64,000 nt of DNA, from positions 1,426,001-1,490,000 of the forward strand of contig NZ_CP090977.1 in NCBI RefSeq assembly GCF_021513255.1, given 5' to 3'. This DNA is from Planococcus sp. 107-1. GTDB taxonomy: Bacteria; Bacillota; Bacilli; Bacillales_A; Planococcaceae. Shown here piece by piece: positions 36,696 to 50,084 of the stretch. The position numbers and the translations under genes are program-made. The notes below the pieces were generated by a model. That model made no database searches and was not told where the DNA came from. It was given only the letters and a program-made list of their open reading frames with translations. How positions within the stretch are numbered: the stretch's first letter is position 1; each line of letters starts with the position of its first letter.

Positions 36696-37983
36696 ATGTT
36701 TGTCGATCACGTAAAAGTTTATGTTAGAGGTGGGGACGGCGGAGATGGAATGGTCGCATTCCGCCGCGAAAAATATGTACCGAACGGGGGACCTGCAGGC
36801 GGCGACGGCGGTAAAGGCGCGGATGTTGTCTTTATCGTTGAAGAAGGCCTGCGCACATTGATGGATTTCCGCTACAAACGGATTTTCAAGGCAGACCGCG
36901 GTACACACGGCATGAGTGCCAATAAACACGGTGCGAAAGCTTCGGATTTGATCATCAAAGTTCCGCCTGGCACGGTTGTAAAAGATGCCGATACAGGCGA
37001 AACAATCGCCGATTTAGTGGAACATGGGCAGACAGCTGTAATTGCTCGCGGTGGACGCGGCGGACGCGGAAATTCCCGTTTTGCGACGCCGCAGAACCCG
37101 GCTCCGGAATTATCGGAAAAAGGCGAACCTGGATTTGAGCGCAATGTTGTATTGGAATTGAAAGTATTGGCGGATGCCGGTTTAGTCGGATTCCCGAGTG
37201 TCGGGAAATCTACTTTATTGTCAGTCGTTTCGGCTGCAAAACCGAAAATCGCTGAATACCACTTTACAACGATCGTACCGAATCTTGGAATGGTGGAAAC
37301 AGATGACCACCGCAGTTTCGTTATGGCCGATTTGCCAGGATTGATTGAAGGCGCGCATGAAGGTGTTGGCCTTGGGCATCAATTCCTACGCCATATCGAA
37401 CGTACGCGTTATCATCCACGTAATCGATATGTCCGGGATGGAAGGCCGTGATCCGTATGAAGATTACGTGACCATCAATGAAGAGTTGAAGCAGTACAAT
37501 ATGCGTCTGACAGAACGCCCGCAAGTCATTGTGGCGAACAAGATGGATATGCCGGATTCGGAAGAGAATTTGAAGAAATTCCGCGAGAAAATGCCGGAAG
37601 ATGCACAAATCTTCCCGATTTCAGCACTATCGCGCCAAGGCTTGTCGAATCTTTTATTCGCCGTGACGGATCTTGTAGAAGTCACTCCGGAATTCCCGTT
37701 GATCGACGAAGCGGCAGACGAGTCTGAAAGCTCTGTATTGTACAAGCACGAATCGCAAGGCGATGGCTTTGAAATTACGCGCGATCCGGATGGTTCGTTT
37801 GTTCTTTCAGGCTATGCAATTGAGCGTTTGTTCAAGATGACCGACTTCTCGCGTGAAGATTCAATCCGCCGATTTGCCCGCCAAATGCGCGGCATGGGGA
37901 TCGATGATGCACTGCGCGAACGCGGCGCTGAAAACGGCGACACGGTTCGCTTGATGGAATTTGAATTTGAATTTATGGATTGA
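36696..37983 (+). CDS. obg: Ribosome-associated GTPase Obg (frame break near 37410)
   Basis: Essential GTPase for 50S assembly and stress response. The glycine-rich N-terminal domain ([20 protein letters not shown]), G1 [12 protein letters not shown]3 [13 protein letters not shown]4 NKMD, G5 SALS and the C-terminal OCT domain are all present. The frame breaks after RHIERTR; restoring GT at about 37410 gives [13 protein letters not shown] and 429 residues, the family length. As the gene is essential, a sequence error is likely. Confidence 0.92.
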
Positions 37984-38064
37984 TCGAAGGATCAGTCCGG
38001 ATAGAGCTCAGCTGGCCATTTGTGCCGGCTGGGTTTAGTTTCTCTTTAGATGGAGGGTTAATGG

Positions 38065-38517
38065 ATGAAGGATATATCAGAACAACGGTATTATTTGGTG
38101 CGCGAAGACGTTTTGACGGAAGCGATGCAAAAAACGCTTGAAGTGAAAAGACTGCTGCAGCGCGAACACATGTCCATATTAGACGCAGTCAATAAAACAG
38201 GCCTTTCGCGTTCCGCGTTCTATAAATACCGGGACGCTGTATTCCCGTTCCACTCAATTGTCAAAGAGCGGATTTTGACAGTGTTCTTGCAGCTTGAGGA
38301 CCGGTCGGGAACGCTTGCGACATTATTGCAGTCGGTTGCGGAAGCCCGGTGCAATATTTTGACCATTCATCAAACCATTCCGATCCAAGGCCGTGCCAAT
38401 GTCACGCTTTCCTTGGATGTAACGGCGATGGAGTTGGAGTTGGAAACTTTCCTGCAGCAGCTGAAAAAACTTGATTTTGTCGAGTCGGCTGATGTGGTTT
38501 CAAGTGGATTATCTTAA
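38065..38517 (+). CDS. pheB: ACT-domain protein PheB
   Basis: 150 residues of the UPF0735/PheB family. An N-terminal helix-turn-helix-like segment ([20 protein letters not shown]) precedes an ACT domain ([20 protein letters not shown]). It is probably a phenylalanine-sensing regulator. Its conserved place before pheA supports that. GGAGGG precedes the start. Confidence 0.88.
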   Translation: MKDISEQRYYLVREDVLTEAMQKTLEVKRLLQREHMSILDAVNKTGLSRSAFYKYRDAVFPFHSIVKERILTVFLQLEDRSGTLATLLQSVAEARCNILTIHQTIPIQGRANVTLSLDVTAMELELETFLQQLKKLDFVESADVVSSGLS

Positions 38518-38532
38518 TAGAGGAGTGGTTGG

Positions 38533-39402
38533 ATGGCTGAAAAAAGTTTGAAAAACCGAATTTCTTTTTTAGGGCCGGAAGCGTCTTTTACGCATTTGGC
38601 AGCTTCACGTGTCTTTCCGAGCAGCACATTGGTTCCATTCACTTCCATTCCTGAATGCATAGAAGCAGTGGCAGAAGGCAGCGTCGAGTATGCTGTCGTG
38701 CCGCTGGAAAATGCATTGGAAGGATCTGTTCCGCTGACAGTGGATTATTTATTCCACGAAGCGCAATTATACGTGGTGGCAGAAGTGCTTTCTCCGATCA
38801 GCCAGCATTTATTGGTGCATCCGGAAAATGCAGGGGCAGAATCATTGGAAGCAATCTATTCACACCCACACGCATTGGCGCAATGCCATAAATTTCTTTA
38901 CTATACATATAAAAACACACCGCTTGAGCAATACAGCTCAACAGCAGCAGCTGCGAAAATGGTCAGTGAGATACCGGAACGGAATATTGCGGCGATTGGC
39001 AATGAATTTTCAGCCGAGAAATACGGCTTGACGATTCTGCAGCGCGATATCCATGATTTCCATTTCAACCATACCCGGTTTTTCGTGTTGTCGAAAACCA
39101 ATCACCGCCTGGAAGATTCGAGCCACGAAGGCCAAGTGAAAACGACCTTGATGATTTCGCCGCCAAAAGACGACCGTTCCGGCGTGCTTCACCAGGTACT
39201 TTCTGTCTTTGCATGGCGCCAGCTTAACTTGAGCAAAATCGAGTCGCGTCCGCTAAAAACCGGCCTCGGCAATTATTTCTTCATCACGGACGTCTTAGAA
39301 GACGAACAGGCACCGATGATGCGAGGGGCGTTCGAGGAACTCACGGCACTTGGCTGCGAAGTGAAAAGTCTGGGGTCGTATTATACGTATAAGAGCGAGT
39401 GA
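38533..39402 (+). CDS. pheA: Prephenate dehydratase
   Basis: 289 residues. It converts prephenate to phenylpyruvate in phenylalanine synthesis. The N-terminal FLGPEASFTHLAA, the catalytic TRF motif in FNHTRFFVLSK, and a C-terminal regulatory ACT domain with the ESRP effector motif (LSKIESRPLKTGLGNYFF) are present. Confidence 0.95.
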   Translation: MAEKSLKNRISFLGPEASFTHLAASRVFPSSTLVPFTSIPECIEAVAEGSVEYAVVPLENALEGSVPLTVDYLFHEAQLYVVAEVLSPISQHLLVHPENAGAESLEAIYSHPHALAQCHKFLYYTYKNTPLEQYSSTAAAAKMVSEIPERNIAAIGNEFSAEKYGLTILQRDIHDFHFNHTRFFVLSKTNHRLEDSSHEGQVKTTLMISPPKDDRSGVLHQVLSVFAWRQLNLSKIESRPLKTGLGNYFFITDVLEDEQAPMMRGAFEELTALGCEVKSLGSYYTYKSE

Positions 39403-39404
39403 TA

Positions 39405-39436
39405 AAATCCGCGGCGATGGCGCCGTGGGATTTTTT
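39405..39436 (+). terminator. pheA terminator
   Basis: AAATCCGCGGCG-ATG-GCGCCGTGGGATTTTTT, one mismatch in the stem, right after the pheA stop. Confidence 0.85.
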
Positions 39437-39455
39437 CTGCCTAGCAGCGGTTTCT

Positions 39456-39581
39456 GCAAATAAAGTAAGGGATTGCGCAAATAAACTCGCTTATCCCGCA
39501 AACAACAATGCAGATTCCGCAAATAAACTAAGTTATTCCGCAAACAACAACACCATTTCCGCAAATAAAAGAAAAAATCCC
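39456..39581. repeat. Six-unit 21-bp periodic array, GCAAATAAA type
   Basis: GCAAA cores start at 39456, 39477, 39498, 39519, 39540 and 39561, exactly 21 bp apart. Units alternate between GCAAATAAA and GCAAACAAC and usually end TTATTCC or TTTCC. The array lies between the pheA terminator and the convergent niaR terminator. One frame is open through the array (repeating Ala-Asn-Lys) but has no coding signs. Confidence 0.88.
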
Positions 39582-39608
39582 GAAACCGGCGAACGGTTTC
39601 AGGATTTC
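39572..39608 (-). terminator. niaR terminator
   Basis: On the minus strand AATCCTGAAACCG with CGGTTTCGGGATT and a following T tract, just after the niaR stop. Confidence 0.85.
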
Positions 39609-39618
39609 CAGCATGAAT

Positions 39619-40152
39619 TTATTCATTTTCCTCCAGTAAAAAGCCGTTTTCGCGCATCGCCGCAATCGCTTGTTCAAGCATCGCAACATTCGGTGCAGTA
39701 ATCGTATGAAGGTGGGTGCCGCCGGTCAGCTCCAACAAATAACTTGCGCCGGTCTCACGGACGCGCTGCATGAAGGCGTCGACTTCTTGATGGTTCGAAA
39801 CATGGATGCCGGCAGTGAGTTCACCGTAGACCGGATGTTCGACGGATACGTCTTTAACCGTTACGCCGGTCGAAACGAGAACTTTCAATTCGCGTTCCGT
39901 GTCATCCGGCTGGTGGTGGCAGGCGATGGTCCGGCTGATTTCTTGGTTCGCCTGATTGTTCATATAGAGGTAGCCTTGACTCGTCGCGATGATCGGTTCA
40001 TTCTTTGCTTTTAACAGCGTCATGTCTCCGACAATCACTTGCCGCGAAACATTCGCAAAAGCTGCGAGTTCGCCGCCGGTCAACGGTTCTTCGGCTATTT
40101 TTAATTTTTCCAGCAGGATTTGGCGCCGCTGTTCGCCGTAAAGTTTTTTCAT
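39619..40152 (-). CDS. niaR: Niacin-responsive repressor NiaR
   Basis: 177 residues. N-terminal winged helix (GELAAFANVSRQVIVGDMTL) and C-terminal 3H domain with its conserved histidines (EHPVYGELTAGIHVSN and GGTHLHTI). It represses NAD synthesis and niacin uptake genes when nicotinic acid is plentiful. No NAD genes are adjacent here. B. subtilis has this gene at the same place next to pheA. Confidence 0.92.
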   Translation of the reverse strand: MKKLYGEQRRQILLEKLKIAEEPLTGGELAAFANVSRQVIVGDMTLLKAKNEPIIATSQGYLYMNNQANQEISRTIACHHQPDDTERELKVLVSTGVTVKDVSVEHPVYGELTAGIHVSNHQEVDAFMQRVRETGASYLLELTGGTHLHTITAPNVAMLEQAIAAMRENGFLLEENE

Positions 40153-40240
40153 GGGAATCCTCCAGCTTTTTTAAATGATTTCTTCTATTTTACCACGGAC
40201 GTTTTCGGAACGGGTTTGTTTCGTAAAAAGGGAACAAATA

Positions 40241-40249
40241 TGCTATAAT
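40241..40249 (+). promoter_or_regulatory. Extended -10 promoter of ruvAB
   Basis: TGCTATAAT, an extended -10 sequence, lies 30 bp before the ruvA start. No good -35 box is seen at 17 bp. Confidence 0.55.
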
Positions 40250-40278
40250 CAATAGGTTAAATTGAAGGGGCGAATAGA

Positions 40279-40875
40279 ATGTACGATTACATAAAAGGGA
40301 CGGTTACGCGAGTGACGCCCGAATATTTGGTAGTGGAACAGCAAGGCATCGGCTGGCAGATTTTTGCGCCGAATCCGTATTCGTTCGGATCGGATGAGCT
40401 GCAGGTTTTCCTGCATCACCATGTCCGTGAAGATGCGCAATTATTATTCGGCTTCCCGACCTTGGAGCAGCGCGAATTATTCCGTAAACTGATTTCTGTC
40501 TCCGGCATCGGTCCTAAAGGTGCTCTTGCGATCCTAGCAAGCGGTCAGCCGCAGCACGTCATTGAAGCGATCGAACGGGAAGATGAATCGTATTTGGTGA
40601 AATTCCCGGGCGTCGGAAAGAAAACGGCCCGCCAGATGATCCTCGATTTAAAAGGGAAGCTCGCGGAATTCTTCGGCGAGCCGCTTGAATCGGATAACTT
40701 CCAAGGCTTATTGTCAAATGACGATATGGAACTTGAAGAAGCGATGCTTGCACTCGGTGCTCTCGGCTATTCTGAGCGCGAAATTGCGAAAGTGAAGCCG
40801 AAACTGAAAGACTTGGATCTGGATACGGAAGGCTATATGAAGAAAGCTTTGCAATTATTATTGAAACAAAACTGA
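40279..40875 (+). CDS. ruvA: Holliday junction DNA helicase subunit RuvA
   Basis: 198 residues. OB-fold N-terminus ([20 protein letters not shown]), helix-hairpin-helix segments ([31 protein letters not shown]) and the C-terminal domain that contacts RuvB. GAAGGGGCG precedes the start; ruvB follows after 19 bp. Confidence 0.95.
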   Translation: MYDYIKGTVTRVTPEYLVVEQQGIGWQIFAPNPYSFGSDELQVFLHHHVREDAQLLFGFPTLEQRELFRKLISVSGIGPKGALAILASGQPQHVIEAIEREDESYLVKFPGVGKKTARQMILDLKGKLAEFFGEPLESDNFQGLLSNDDMELEEAMLALGALGYSEREIAKVKPKLKDLDLDTEGYMKKALQLLLKQN

Positions 40876-40894
40876 TGAAAAGGAGGCGAACGGC

Positions 40895-41890
40895 ATGGAA
40901 GAACGCGTAATTGGCGGTGAAATTTCCGAATTTGACGAACGCTTTGAACAGTCGCTGCGGCCGCAGTTTTTATCCCAGTATATCGGCCAGCAAAAAGTAA
41001 AGCACAGCCTGGAGATATTTATCGAAGCGGCGAAAATGCGCGAAGAAAGTCTGGACCATGTGTTGTTGTACGGGCCTCCCGGACTCGGTAAAACAACGCT
41101 TGCTGCGGTTATCGCCAATGAAATGGCGGTCAACGTCAAAATGACGAGCGGCCGCGATTGAACGTCCCGGGGATTTGGCGGCGATTGTGTCGTCTTTAGA
41201 ACCGGGCGACGTCTTATTCATTGATGAGATCCACCGCTTGAACCGGTCGATCGAAGAAGTGCTGTATCCGGCAATGGAGGATTTCTGCCTCGATATCGTC
41301 GTCGGAAAAGGGCCGACTGCACGGTCTGTGCGCCTTGATTTGCCGCCGTTCACTTTGATCGGTGCGACAACTCGGGCAGGTGCTTTATCTGCGCCGCTTC
41401 GAGATCGTTTCGGGGTGCATGCGCGCCTTGACTATTACGATACCGAATCACTCACGGATATTGTGATCCGGAGTTCGCAGCTATTCGAAGCGGAGATCGA
41501 TCCGCATGCGGCTGTTGAAATTGCCCGGCGCTCCCGCGGACGCCGCGTATTGCAAACCGTTTATTAAAACGCGTCCGTGATTTTGCGCAAGTGCGCGGCA
41601 ACGGGACGATTACAGAAGAAATGGCATCGCAAGCACTTGAGATGCTGCAGGTCGATCCGCTTGGCCTCGACCATATTGACCATAAATTAATGATGGGCAT
41701 GATCACACGCTTCCGGGGAGGCCCGGTTGGACTGGATACGATTGCCGCAAGCATCGGGGAAGAATCGACGACGATCGAAGATGTCTATGAACCTTACTTG
41801 CTGCAAATCGGTTTTATCCAACGGACGCCAAGAGGCCGCGTCGTCACCCATACAGCATATGAGCATTTCAATATGGAAATGCCTGAATGA
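40895..41890 (+). CDS. ruvB: Holliday junction helicase motor RuvB (two frame breaks)
   Basis: AAA+ motor of branch migration. Walker A is [11 protein letters not shown], Walker B FIDEIHR, sensor GATTRAG, followed by the winged helix end ([13 protein letters not shown]). The frame breaks near 41152 (two bases appear lost; TSGPAIERPGD expected) and near 41540 (one A appears lost; [19 protein letters not shown] expected). With both restored the length is 332 residues, as in relatives. Two breaks in one conserved gene point to sequence error. Confidence 0.92.
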
Positions 41891-41915
41891 CTCCAAATGA
41901 AGGAAGTTTTTTGAC

Positions 41916-44107
<2,192 letters not shown>

Positions 44108-44141
44108 ACACAGATAGAAAGTGAAAGGGGGAAATTGAAAA

Positions 44142-44417
44142 ATGGATACTTTAATAGCCTTATCACCATTACTATTGATGTTCTTGTTAATGTGGTTTTT
44201 CATCATCCGTCCTGCTCAAAAACGCCAGAAAGCAACAGCGAATATGCAGTCGGAATTGCGCCGTGGAGACCGCATTGTCACGATCGGCGGCCTTCATGGC
44301 CTAGTCGACGCTGTTGACGATGCAACTGTCTACATCACAGTTGCTGACGGAACGCGTATGCAATTCGAACGCCAAGCAATCGCTCGCGTTGTTGAATCTG
44401 CTAAATCGACGATCTAA
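44142..44417 (+). CDS. yajC: Preprotein translocase accessory protein YajC
   Basis: 91 residues with one N-terminal membrane helix (residues 4-22) and the conserved PAQKRQKATANMQSELRRGDRIVT region. It associates with SecDF, encoded just downstream. GAAAGGGGG lies upstream. Confidence 0.93.
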   Translation: MDTLIALSPLLLMFLLMWFFIIRPAQKRQKATANMQSELRRGDRIVTIGGLHGLVDAVDDATVYITVADGTRMQFERQAIARVVESAKSTI

Positions 44418-44425
44418 TAAAAATT

Positions 44426-44454
44426 TCGCCTTCGACTAGAAGGCGATTTTTTTT
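44426..44454 (+). terminator. yajC terminator
   Basis: TCGCCTTC-GACTA-GAAGGCGA followed by eight T. Confidence 0.88.
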
Positions 44455-44556
44455 GAATAATTTAAGCTGAAGATGTTCCAAATACAGAAAAAAGATTGTT
44501 CTAAACTTTCCTTCATTCGTATACAATGGAAAAGAACGGCTGAAAGGAGATCTGAT

Positions 44557-44877
44557 ATGTTAAAATTTACCGAACAATACGAAATGGTTTTGCCTGCGCT
44601 CGAAAGCAAATGTTCGGAATTTCATTATTTCCAATACGATACTTTCACGCCTGAAGATTTGTGGCAATATTGTGTAAAGAAAAAATGGCGGAAAAAAGAA
44701 GTTGAAACGATGCGCCTGCACGAAATGGTCAATGACATTATGGAGATGACCGCCTCCGAATTCGTTGCCTATCATCAAGTTGAAGGTTTGAAGGGCGGAA
44801 ATTGGTTTACGGAAAGCGGACAAGAGGACTTAGAACAGCTGCTTCGTCCATCGAACAAAAAACCAACTTCGATTTGA
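44557..44877 (+). CDS. comN: Post-transcriptional regulator ComN (YrzD family)
   Basis: 106 residues resembling B. subtilis ComN/YrzD (FQYDTFTPEDLWQYCVKKKW, MVNDIMEMTASEFVAY). ComN controls comE mRNA in B. subtilis. ATG 44557 is used because AAAGGAGA precedes it; the frame extends upstream without a ribosome site. Position between yajC and secDF is the same as in B. subtilis. Confidence 0.82.
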   Translation: MLKFTEQYEMVLPALESKCSEFHYFQYDTFTPEDLWQYCVKKKWRKKEVETMRLHEMVNDIMEMTASEFVAYHQVEGLKGGNWFTESGQEDLEQLLRPSNKKPTSI

Positions 44878-44942
44878 CACGGTTCAGCACCTGTTTCATA
44901 ATGATAGTGCTGTGTTTTTCACACTGAGGAGGAAAGTTACAT

Positions 44943-47220
44943 ATGAAAGCAAGAGGTCGTATTATAGCCTTTTTCTTACTGGTCATCGTACTGATAGGAA
45001 TGATTGGCACCACGAGTTTACCCATCGCAAAAGACATTAAATTAGGTCTGGATCTTCAAGGGGGATTTGAAGTTCTTTATGAAGTGACTGACCTTGAAGA
45101 CGGACAGGAAATCACTCAAGATGTTTTAGCAGACACGACGGATGCTTTGCTTAGCCGGATCAACGTACTCGGCGTCAGCGAGCCGGTCATCCAAATTGAA
45201 GGGGATGACCGTATCCGTGTCCAGCTTGCTGGGGTGGAAGACCAGGCGACTGCCCGGGAGCTTTTATCCACAGAAGCAAACTTGACTTTCCGCAACGCGG
45301 AAGATGAAGTCATGCTTGCCGGCAATGATTTGAAGCAAGGCGGAGCAGCCGCTAACTTCGATGAAAACGGCCAGCCCGTCGTAACACTTGAATTGAATGA
45401 TCCTGGCAAATTCGCTGAAATCACGAGCGAAATTTCTCAAATGCCGCCGCCAAGCAACGTCTTGGTTATCTGGTTGGATTTTGAAGAAGGCGTGGATTCC
45501 TACGCAGCTGAAATGGCGAAGCCTGATCCGAAATTCGTTTCAGCACCACGCGTTTCACAGCGCATCAATTCACCTTCAGTCGAAATTTCCGGTGCTTTTA
45601 CTGTTGAGGAAACTCAAAACTTAGCCGGTATTTTAAATGCCGGAGCGCTTCCTGTAGCCCTTGAGGAAATCTACTCGACTTCCGTAGGTGCACAATTCGG
45701 CGCTCAAGCATTGGATCAAACGGTATTTGCAGCAGCAGTCGGTATTGCGCTTGTCTTGCTGTTCATGTTGGTATATTACCGTTTGCCTGGCCTTATTGCA
45801 GTCATCACCTTATCGGTCTACGTTTACCTGATCCTTTTGGTATTCGAAATGATCGGCGGCGTTTTGACGCTTCCAGGGATTGCGGCAATCATGCTCGGTG
45901 TCGGGATGGCAGTCGATGCCAATATCATCACTTACGAGCGGATTCGCGAAGAAATGCGTACTGGCCGTTCGATCAAAGATTCGTTTAAAGCGGGGAGCTG
46001 CTAGTTCGTTCTCGGCAATTCTGGATGCAAACGTCACGACTTTGATTGCGGCGATCGTGCTCTTCATTTTCGGTACGAGCTCAGTTAAAGGATTCGCGAC
46101 TCTATTGATCATCTCAATTTTGGTCAGCTTCTTGACCGCTGTTTGGGGTTCTCGTTTGCTTCTTGGCTTATGGGTTCACAGCGGCGTGCTGGATGGCAAA
46201 TACGGATTATTCGGTTTGCGTAAATCGCTTGTCCATAAACCGGAAGAAAATCTTGAAATTCTGGATTTGTCGACTCGTTTTGACCGTTTCGACTTTGCCC
46301 GCAACCGCAATAAATTCTTTATCGCCTCTATTGCATTGATTGTAGCCGGAATGGTTGTACTCGGTGTATTCAGACTAAATCTGGGAATTGATTTCTCAAG
46401 CGGTACGCGTGTTGAAATCACTGCGGATTCAGCGCTGACGAAAGAGCAAGTTGAAAGCTTCTTGGATGAAGCTGGATACGAAACAGAAGGCGTTGTTATT
46501 TCCGGTGATGATAACAATATCGGAGTTGCCCGTTATACAGATGACTTTAGCCAAGAACAGATCAATGATTTGAAAGCTGTAGCGATGGAAGAATATGGCG
46601 ATGATCCGAACGTTTCCACCGTTTCTCCTACTGTCGGAATCGAATTGGCTAAAAACGCTATTCAAGCATTGGCTTATGCCGCAATCGGGATCATTATTTA
46701 TGTCGCATTCCGATTTGAATGGCGCATGGGTGTCGCTTCTATCGTCGCATTGCTGCACGATGCATTCTTCATCATTGCCGTGTTCAGTTTGCTTCGACTG
46801 GAAGTAGACATTACTTTCATCGCTGCCGTATTGACCATCGTCGGTTATTCGATCAACGATACGATCGTTACATTCGACCGTATCCGCGAGAATATGAAAC
46901 GTATGAAGAAAATTGAATCGCTCCATGCTCTAGAAGAAGTTGTCAACAAATCGCTTCGCCAGACGCTTGGGCGTTCAGTGAACACGGTGTTGACCGTTGT
47001 ATTGGTTGTAATCGCGCTATTGATTTTCGGGGCACCATCAATTACAAACTTCTCGATCGCTTTATTGATCGGTTTAATTGCCGGTACGTATTCTTCTATT
47101 TTCATCGCAGCTCAATTATGGCTTGTGTTGAAGAAACGTGAACTGAATAAAAAAGGGCCAATCGACATCGAGAAATTGGAAGAGAAAAGCAAATGGGGTT
47201 CTGACGAGCCTGTCGTATAA
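44943..47220 (+). CDS. secDF: Protein translocase SecDF fusion (frame break near 45993)
   Basis: SecD and SecF fused in one protein, as in Bacillales. SecD part: KLGLDLQGGFEVLYE and the motif MLGVGMAVDANIITYERIREE. SecF part: LGIDFSSGTRVEI and VGYSINDTIVTFDRIRE. About twelve membrane helices. Four G at 45992-45995 break the frame; three would give KAGAASSFSAILDANVTT and a total of about 758 residues. It uses the proton gradient to help export. Confidence 0.92.
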
Positions 47221-47240
47221 GCAGGATAAGTTTATAAAGG

Positions 47241-47285
47241 AAATGGAACAGGGTATAGAGAATATGACCTTGTTCCATTTTTTTA
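47241..47285 (+). terminator. secDF terminator
   Basis: AAATGGAACA and TGTTCCATTT form a 10-bp stem followed by T residues. Confidence 0.85.
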
Positions 47286-47309
47286 TTTATCCGAAAGGGG
47301 ATAACCCAT

Positions 47310-47654
47310 ATGAAATATCAATGGCTCGTATTGTTAGGACTCTTATTTGCTGTAATTATTGCCATCTTTGCGACGGTAAACGTAGACCCTGTACCCGTCA
47401 ATTACGTATTTGGAGAAGCGGAATGGCCGTTGATACTCGTCATTTTAGCTTCTGCGCTGCTCGGTTTCCTGTTAAGCGGAGTGGTCGGCATTATCCGGAC
47501 ATTCACTTTGCAGCGGAAAGTGAAGGCGCTGCAAAAAGAAATGGCTGTGAAGGAATCCTTGATCGCCACTCAGCAAAATGAAATCGCGGAATACCAGAAA
47601 GCCGGCGTGGAGCCGGAAGCGATGATCATCACAGACGAAAAAGCACAGCTTTAA
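47310..47654 (+). CDS. LapA-domain (DUF1049) membrane protein
   Basis: 114 residues with two membrane helices (about 4-26 and 40-63) followed by a short coiled coil, the layout of LapA/YrvD proteins. The equivalent gene sits between secDF and recJ in B. subtilis. Function is uncertain. CGAAAGGGG precedes the start. Confidence 0.82.
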   Translation: MKYQWLVLLGLLFAVIIAIFATVNVDPVPVNYVFGEAEWPLILVILASALLGFLLSGVVGIIRTFTLQRKVKALQKEMAVKESLIATQQNEIAEYQKAGVEPEAMIITDEKAQL

Positions 47655-47657
47655 TCC

Positions 47658-47690
47658 AAAACCTTTCGGCGAAACTGCCGAAAGGTTTTT
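47658..47690 (+). terminator. Terminator after the LapA-domain gene
   Basis: AAAACCTTTCGGC-GAAACT-GCCGAAAGGTTTTT, a perfect stem. Confidence 0.9.
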
Positions 47691-47732
47691 GTCTTGGGAA
47701 AATTTCTGTATAATGAACGGGTAAGGAAGTGA

Positions 47733-50084
47733 ATGAGGATGATTGAGTCGAAAAAAAGATGGCGCTTAACGACGCCTGATCAAAATTTAGTAGAAGAAAT
47801 TCAAAAGGAATTATCAATTTCGTCCGTCTTGGCAAAAATTCTGGTGACGCGCGGCATTACAAGCGCAGACACAGCTAAAAAGTTTATGGCCTTGGACCCA
47901 AGCGGCATACATAATCCTTATTTGATGAAAGATATGGATATAGCTGTCGAGCGGATACGCCAGGCCATTGAATCCCAGGAAAAAATTATGGTTTACGGCG
48001 ATTACGACGCCGATGGAGTAACAAGCACTACAGTCATGATGACGGTTTTAGAAGATTTAGGAGCAGATGCCATATTCAAGATTCCGAACCGGTTCAAGCA
48101 TGGCTATGGCCCGAATAAGGAATTGTTCCAGCAAGCATTTGACGAAGGCGTTAAATTGATCGTTACAGTCGATAATGGCATATCGGGCATTGACGAAGTG
48201 GCATTTGCCAATGATTTAGGCATGGAAGTCATTATCAGTGACCACCATGACATCGGCGACACGATGCCGGACGCACTCGCTATCGTCCATCCGCGGCATC
48301 CGGAGGGGCATTATCCTTTTGGTGAACTGGCAGGAGTCGGTGTGGCTTTTAAGATGGCCCAAGCCTTGTACGAAGATGTGCCGGATCATTTGCTTGAACT
48401 CGTTGCGATCGGTACCATTGCGGATCTTGTGCCGCTGCATGATGAGAACCGTTTGTTCGTCAAAGAAGGACTTTCGGCGCTTCAAAATTCACCGCGTCCT
48501 GCTATCGAAGCTTTGGCAGAAGTGTCAGGCGTCAAGCAGCGTGAAATCACAGAAGAAACGATAGGCTTTATGTTCGGTCCTCGTATTAACGCAATTGGAC
48601 GGCTGCAAGATGCAGATCCTGCCGTGAAATTGTTCATGACAGAAGATCCAGGAGAAGCGCGGAACTTGGCAGGCGGCCTTGATGTCTTGAATAAAGAACG
48701 CCAGGCGATCGTAAAGAAAATAACAGATGAAGCCATAGCTCAAGTGGACCAGCGTTATCCGGACGAGCCGCCCTATGTCATTGTGGTGGCACAGGAAGGA
48801 TGGAATCCGGGAGTGGTCGGGATCGTTGCATCCAAACTGACGGAAAAATATTACCGTCCGTCCATTGTCTTGTCGCTGAATCCGGAAACCGGAAAAGCGA
48901 AAGGTTCTGCACGAAGCATCGACGGCTTCCATCTCTATAACGAGCTTGCGGTTAACCGGGATATTTTGCCGCATTTCGGGGGACACCCGATGGCAGCCGG
49001 CATGACGCTCCAAATGGCGCATGTCGATGAACTGCGGGAACGATTGAATCAGCAAGCAAAAGACAGCTTGACGGAGGAAGATTTGATTCCGGTCGTGGAA
49101 ATTGACATTCCGGTCAGACTGGATGAAATCGATATTGACACGATCGAATCAATGCGCTACCTTGCTCCATTTGGGATGGGCTTTGCGAAGCCGAAGTTTT
49201 TCTTGGAAGGTGTGACGGTTTCGTCTATCCGGAAGATCGGTGCCGCACAGAATCATTTGAAGATGGAGCTTGCACAAAATTCAGGAACACTGGATGCGGT
49301 AGGTTTTGGCATCGGGCCGATTGGCGATGAATTGACGCCGGATGTGAAAATTGATGTAATTGGCGACTTGCAGATCAATGAATGGAACGGCCGCAAGAAA
49401 CCGCAATTAATGGTAGAAGATGTGCGGACCGACCAGTGGCAATTATTCGATATCCGCGGCATCCGCCAAGTATCACGCTGGTCGAAGCTGATTCCTGAAA
49501 AAGGGCAGGTTTTCCTTGCCTTTAAGCCGGATACAGCAGCCGTTTTCCGAACGCTGATCGATGAGCCCATCTATAGCCCGGAAGCTTTGAGTGGATTGGA
49601 TGAGCCGAAACACCATTTGGTGCTGCTCGATATGCCGGACACGGAAGAGCAATTAGCCACAATATTGTCGATTTTAAAACCGCAGCGGATCTATGCTCAT
49701 TTCTATGCAAAGGAATCGCAGTATTTCGAGCAGATCCCTACGCGTGAGCAATTTAAATGGCTGTTTGCGTTTCTTAAAAAGCGGGGGACGTTCGATTTCA
49801 AAAAGCATGGCGATGAACTGGCAAAGCATAAAGGCTGGAGCCGGGAGTCAATATTTTTCATGCTGCAGGTGTTTTTTGAACTCGGTTTTGTTACACTTAA
49901 CAATGGACTTACAGAGCTTGCTGAATCTCCAGGGAAACGTGATTTGTCGGAAGCGCCGATCTACAAGAAGCGGGAACAGCAGATTGCATTGGAACAAAAG
50001 CTTTTGTATGCATCTTATAAAGACTTAAAAGAGTGGTTTGATGCGAAAGTATCAGCCAAGGAGGAAGAACAGATATGGATTTAA
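47733..50084 (+). CDS. recJ: Single-strand-specific exonuclease RecJ
   Basis: 783 residues, of normal length for Firmicutes. DHH phosphoesterase motifs: [31 protein letters not shown], and DHHA1 region [12 protein letters not shown], then the OB fold and a C-terminal extension seen in Bacillales. It acts in DNA recombination and mismatch repair. TAAGGAAG precedes it. The end overlaps apt by 10 bp. Confidence 0.95.
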   Translation: MRMIESKKRWRLTTPDQNLVEEIQKELSISSVLAKILVTRGITSADTAKKFMALDPSGIHNPYLMKDMDIAVERIRQAIESQEKIMVYGDYDADGVTSTTVMMTVLEDLGADAIFKIPNRFKHGYGPNKELFQQAFDEGVKLIVTVDNGISGIDEVAFANDLGMEVIISDHHDIGDTMPDALAIVHPRHPEGHYPFGELAGVGVAFKMAQALYEDVPDHLLELVAIGTIADLVPLHDENRLFVKEGLSALQNSPRPAIEALAEVSGVKQREITEETIGFMFGPRINAIGRLQDADPAVKLFMTEDPGEARNLAGGLDVLNKERQAIVKKITDEAIAQVDQRYPDEPPYVIVVAQEGWNPGVVGIVASKLTEKYYRPSIVLSLNPETGKAKGSARSIDGFHLYNELAVNRDILPHFGGHPMAAGMTLQMAHVDELRERLNQQAKDSLTEEDLIPVVEIDIPVRLDEIDIDTIESMRYLAPFGMGFAKPKFFLEGVTVSSIRKIGAAQNHLKMELAQNSGTLDAVGFGIGPIGDELTPDVKIDVIGDLQINEWNGRKKPQLMVEDVRTDQWQLFDIRGIRQVSRWSKLIPEKGQVFLAFKPDTAAVFRTLIDEPIYSPEALSGLDEPKHHLVLLDMPDTEEQLATILSILKPQRIYAHFYAKESQYFEQIPTREQFKWLFAFLKKRGTFDFKKHGDELAKHKGWSRESIFFMLQVFFELGFVTLNNGLTELAESPGKRDLSEAPIYKKREQQIALEQKLLYASYKDLKEWFDAKVSAKEEEQIWI

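Noticed and set aside
37405..37415. Programmed frameshift or split gene in obg and similar cases
   Set aside because: No slippery heptamer or following pseudoknot pattern was seen, and the number of such breaks across unrelated genes favours sequencing error.
39399..39701. Possible small protein with repeating Ala-Asn-Lys motif
   Set aside because: The repeat in the translation comes from the 21-bp DNA period; there is no ribosome site and the frame runs across two terminators into niaR antisense.
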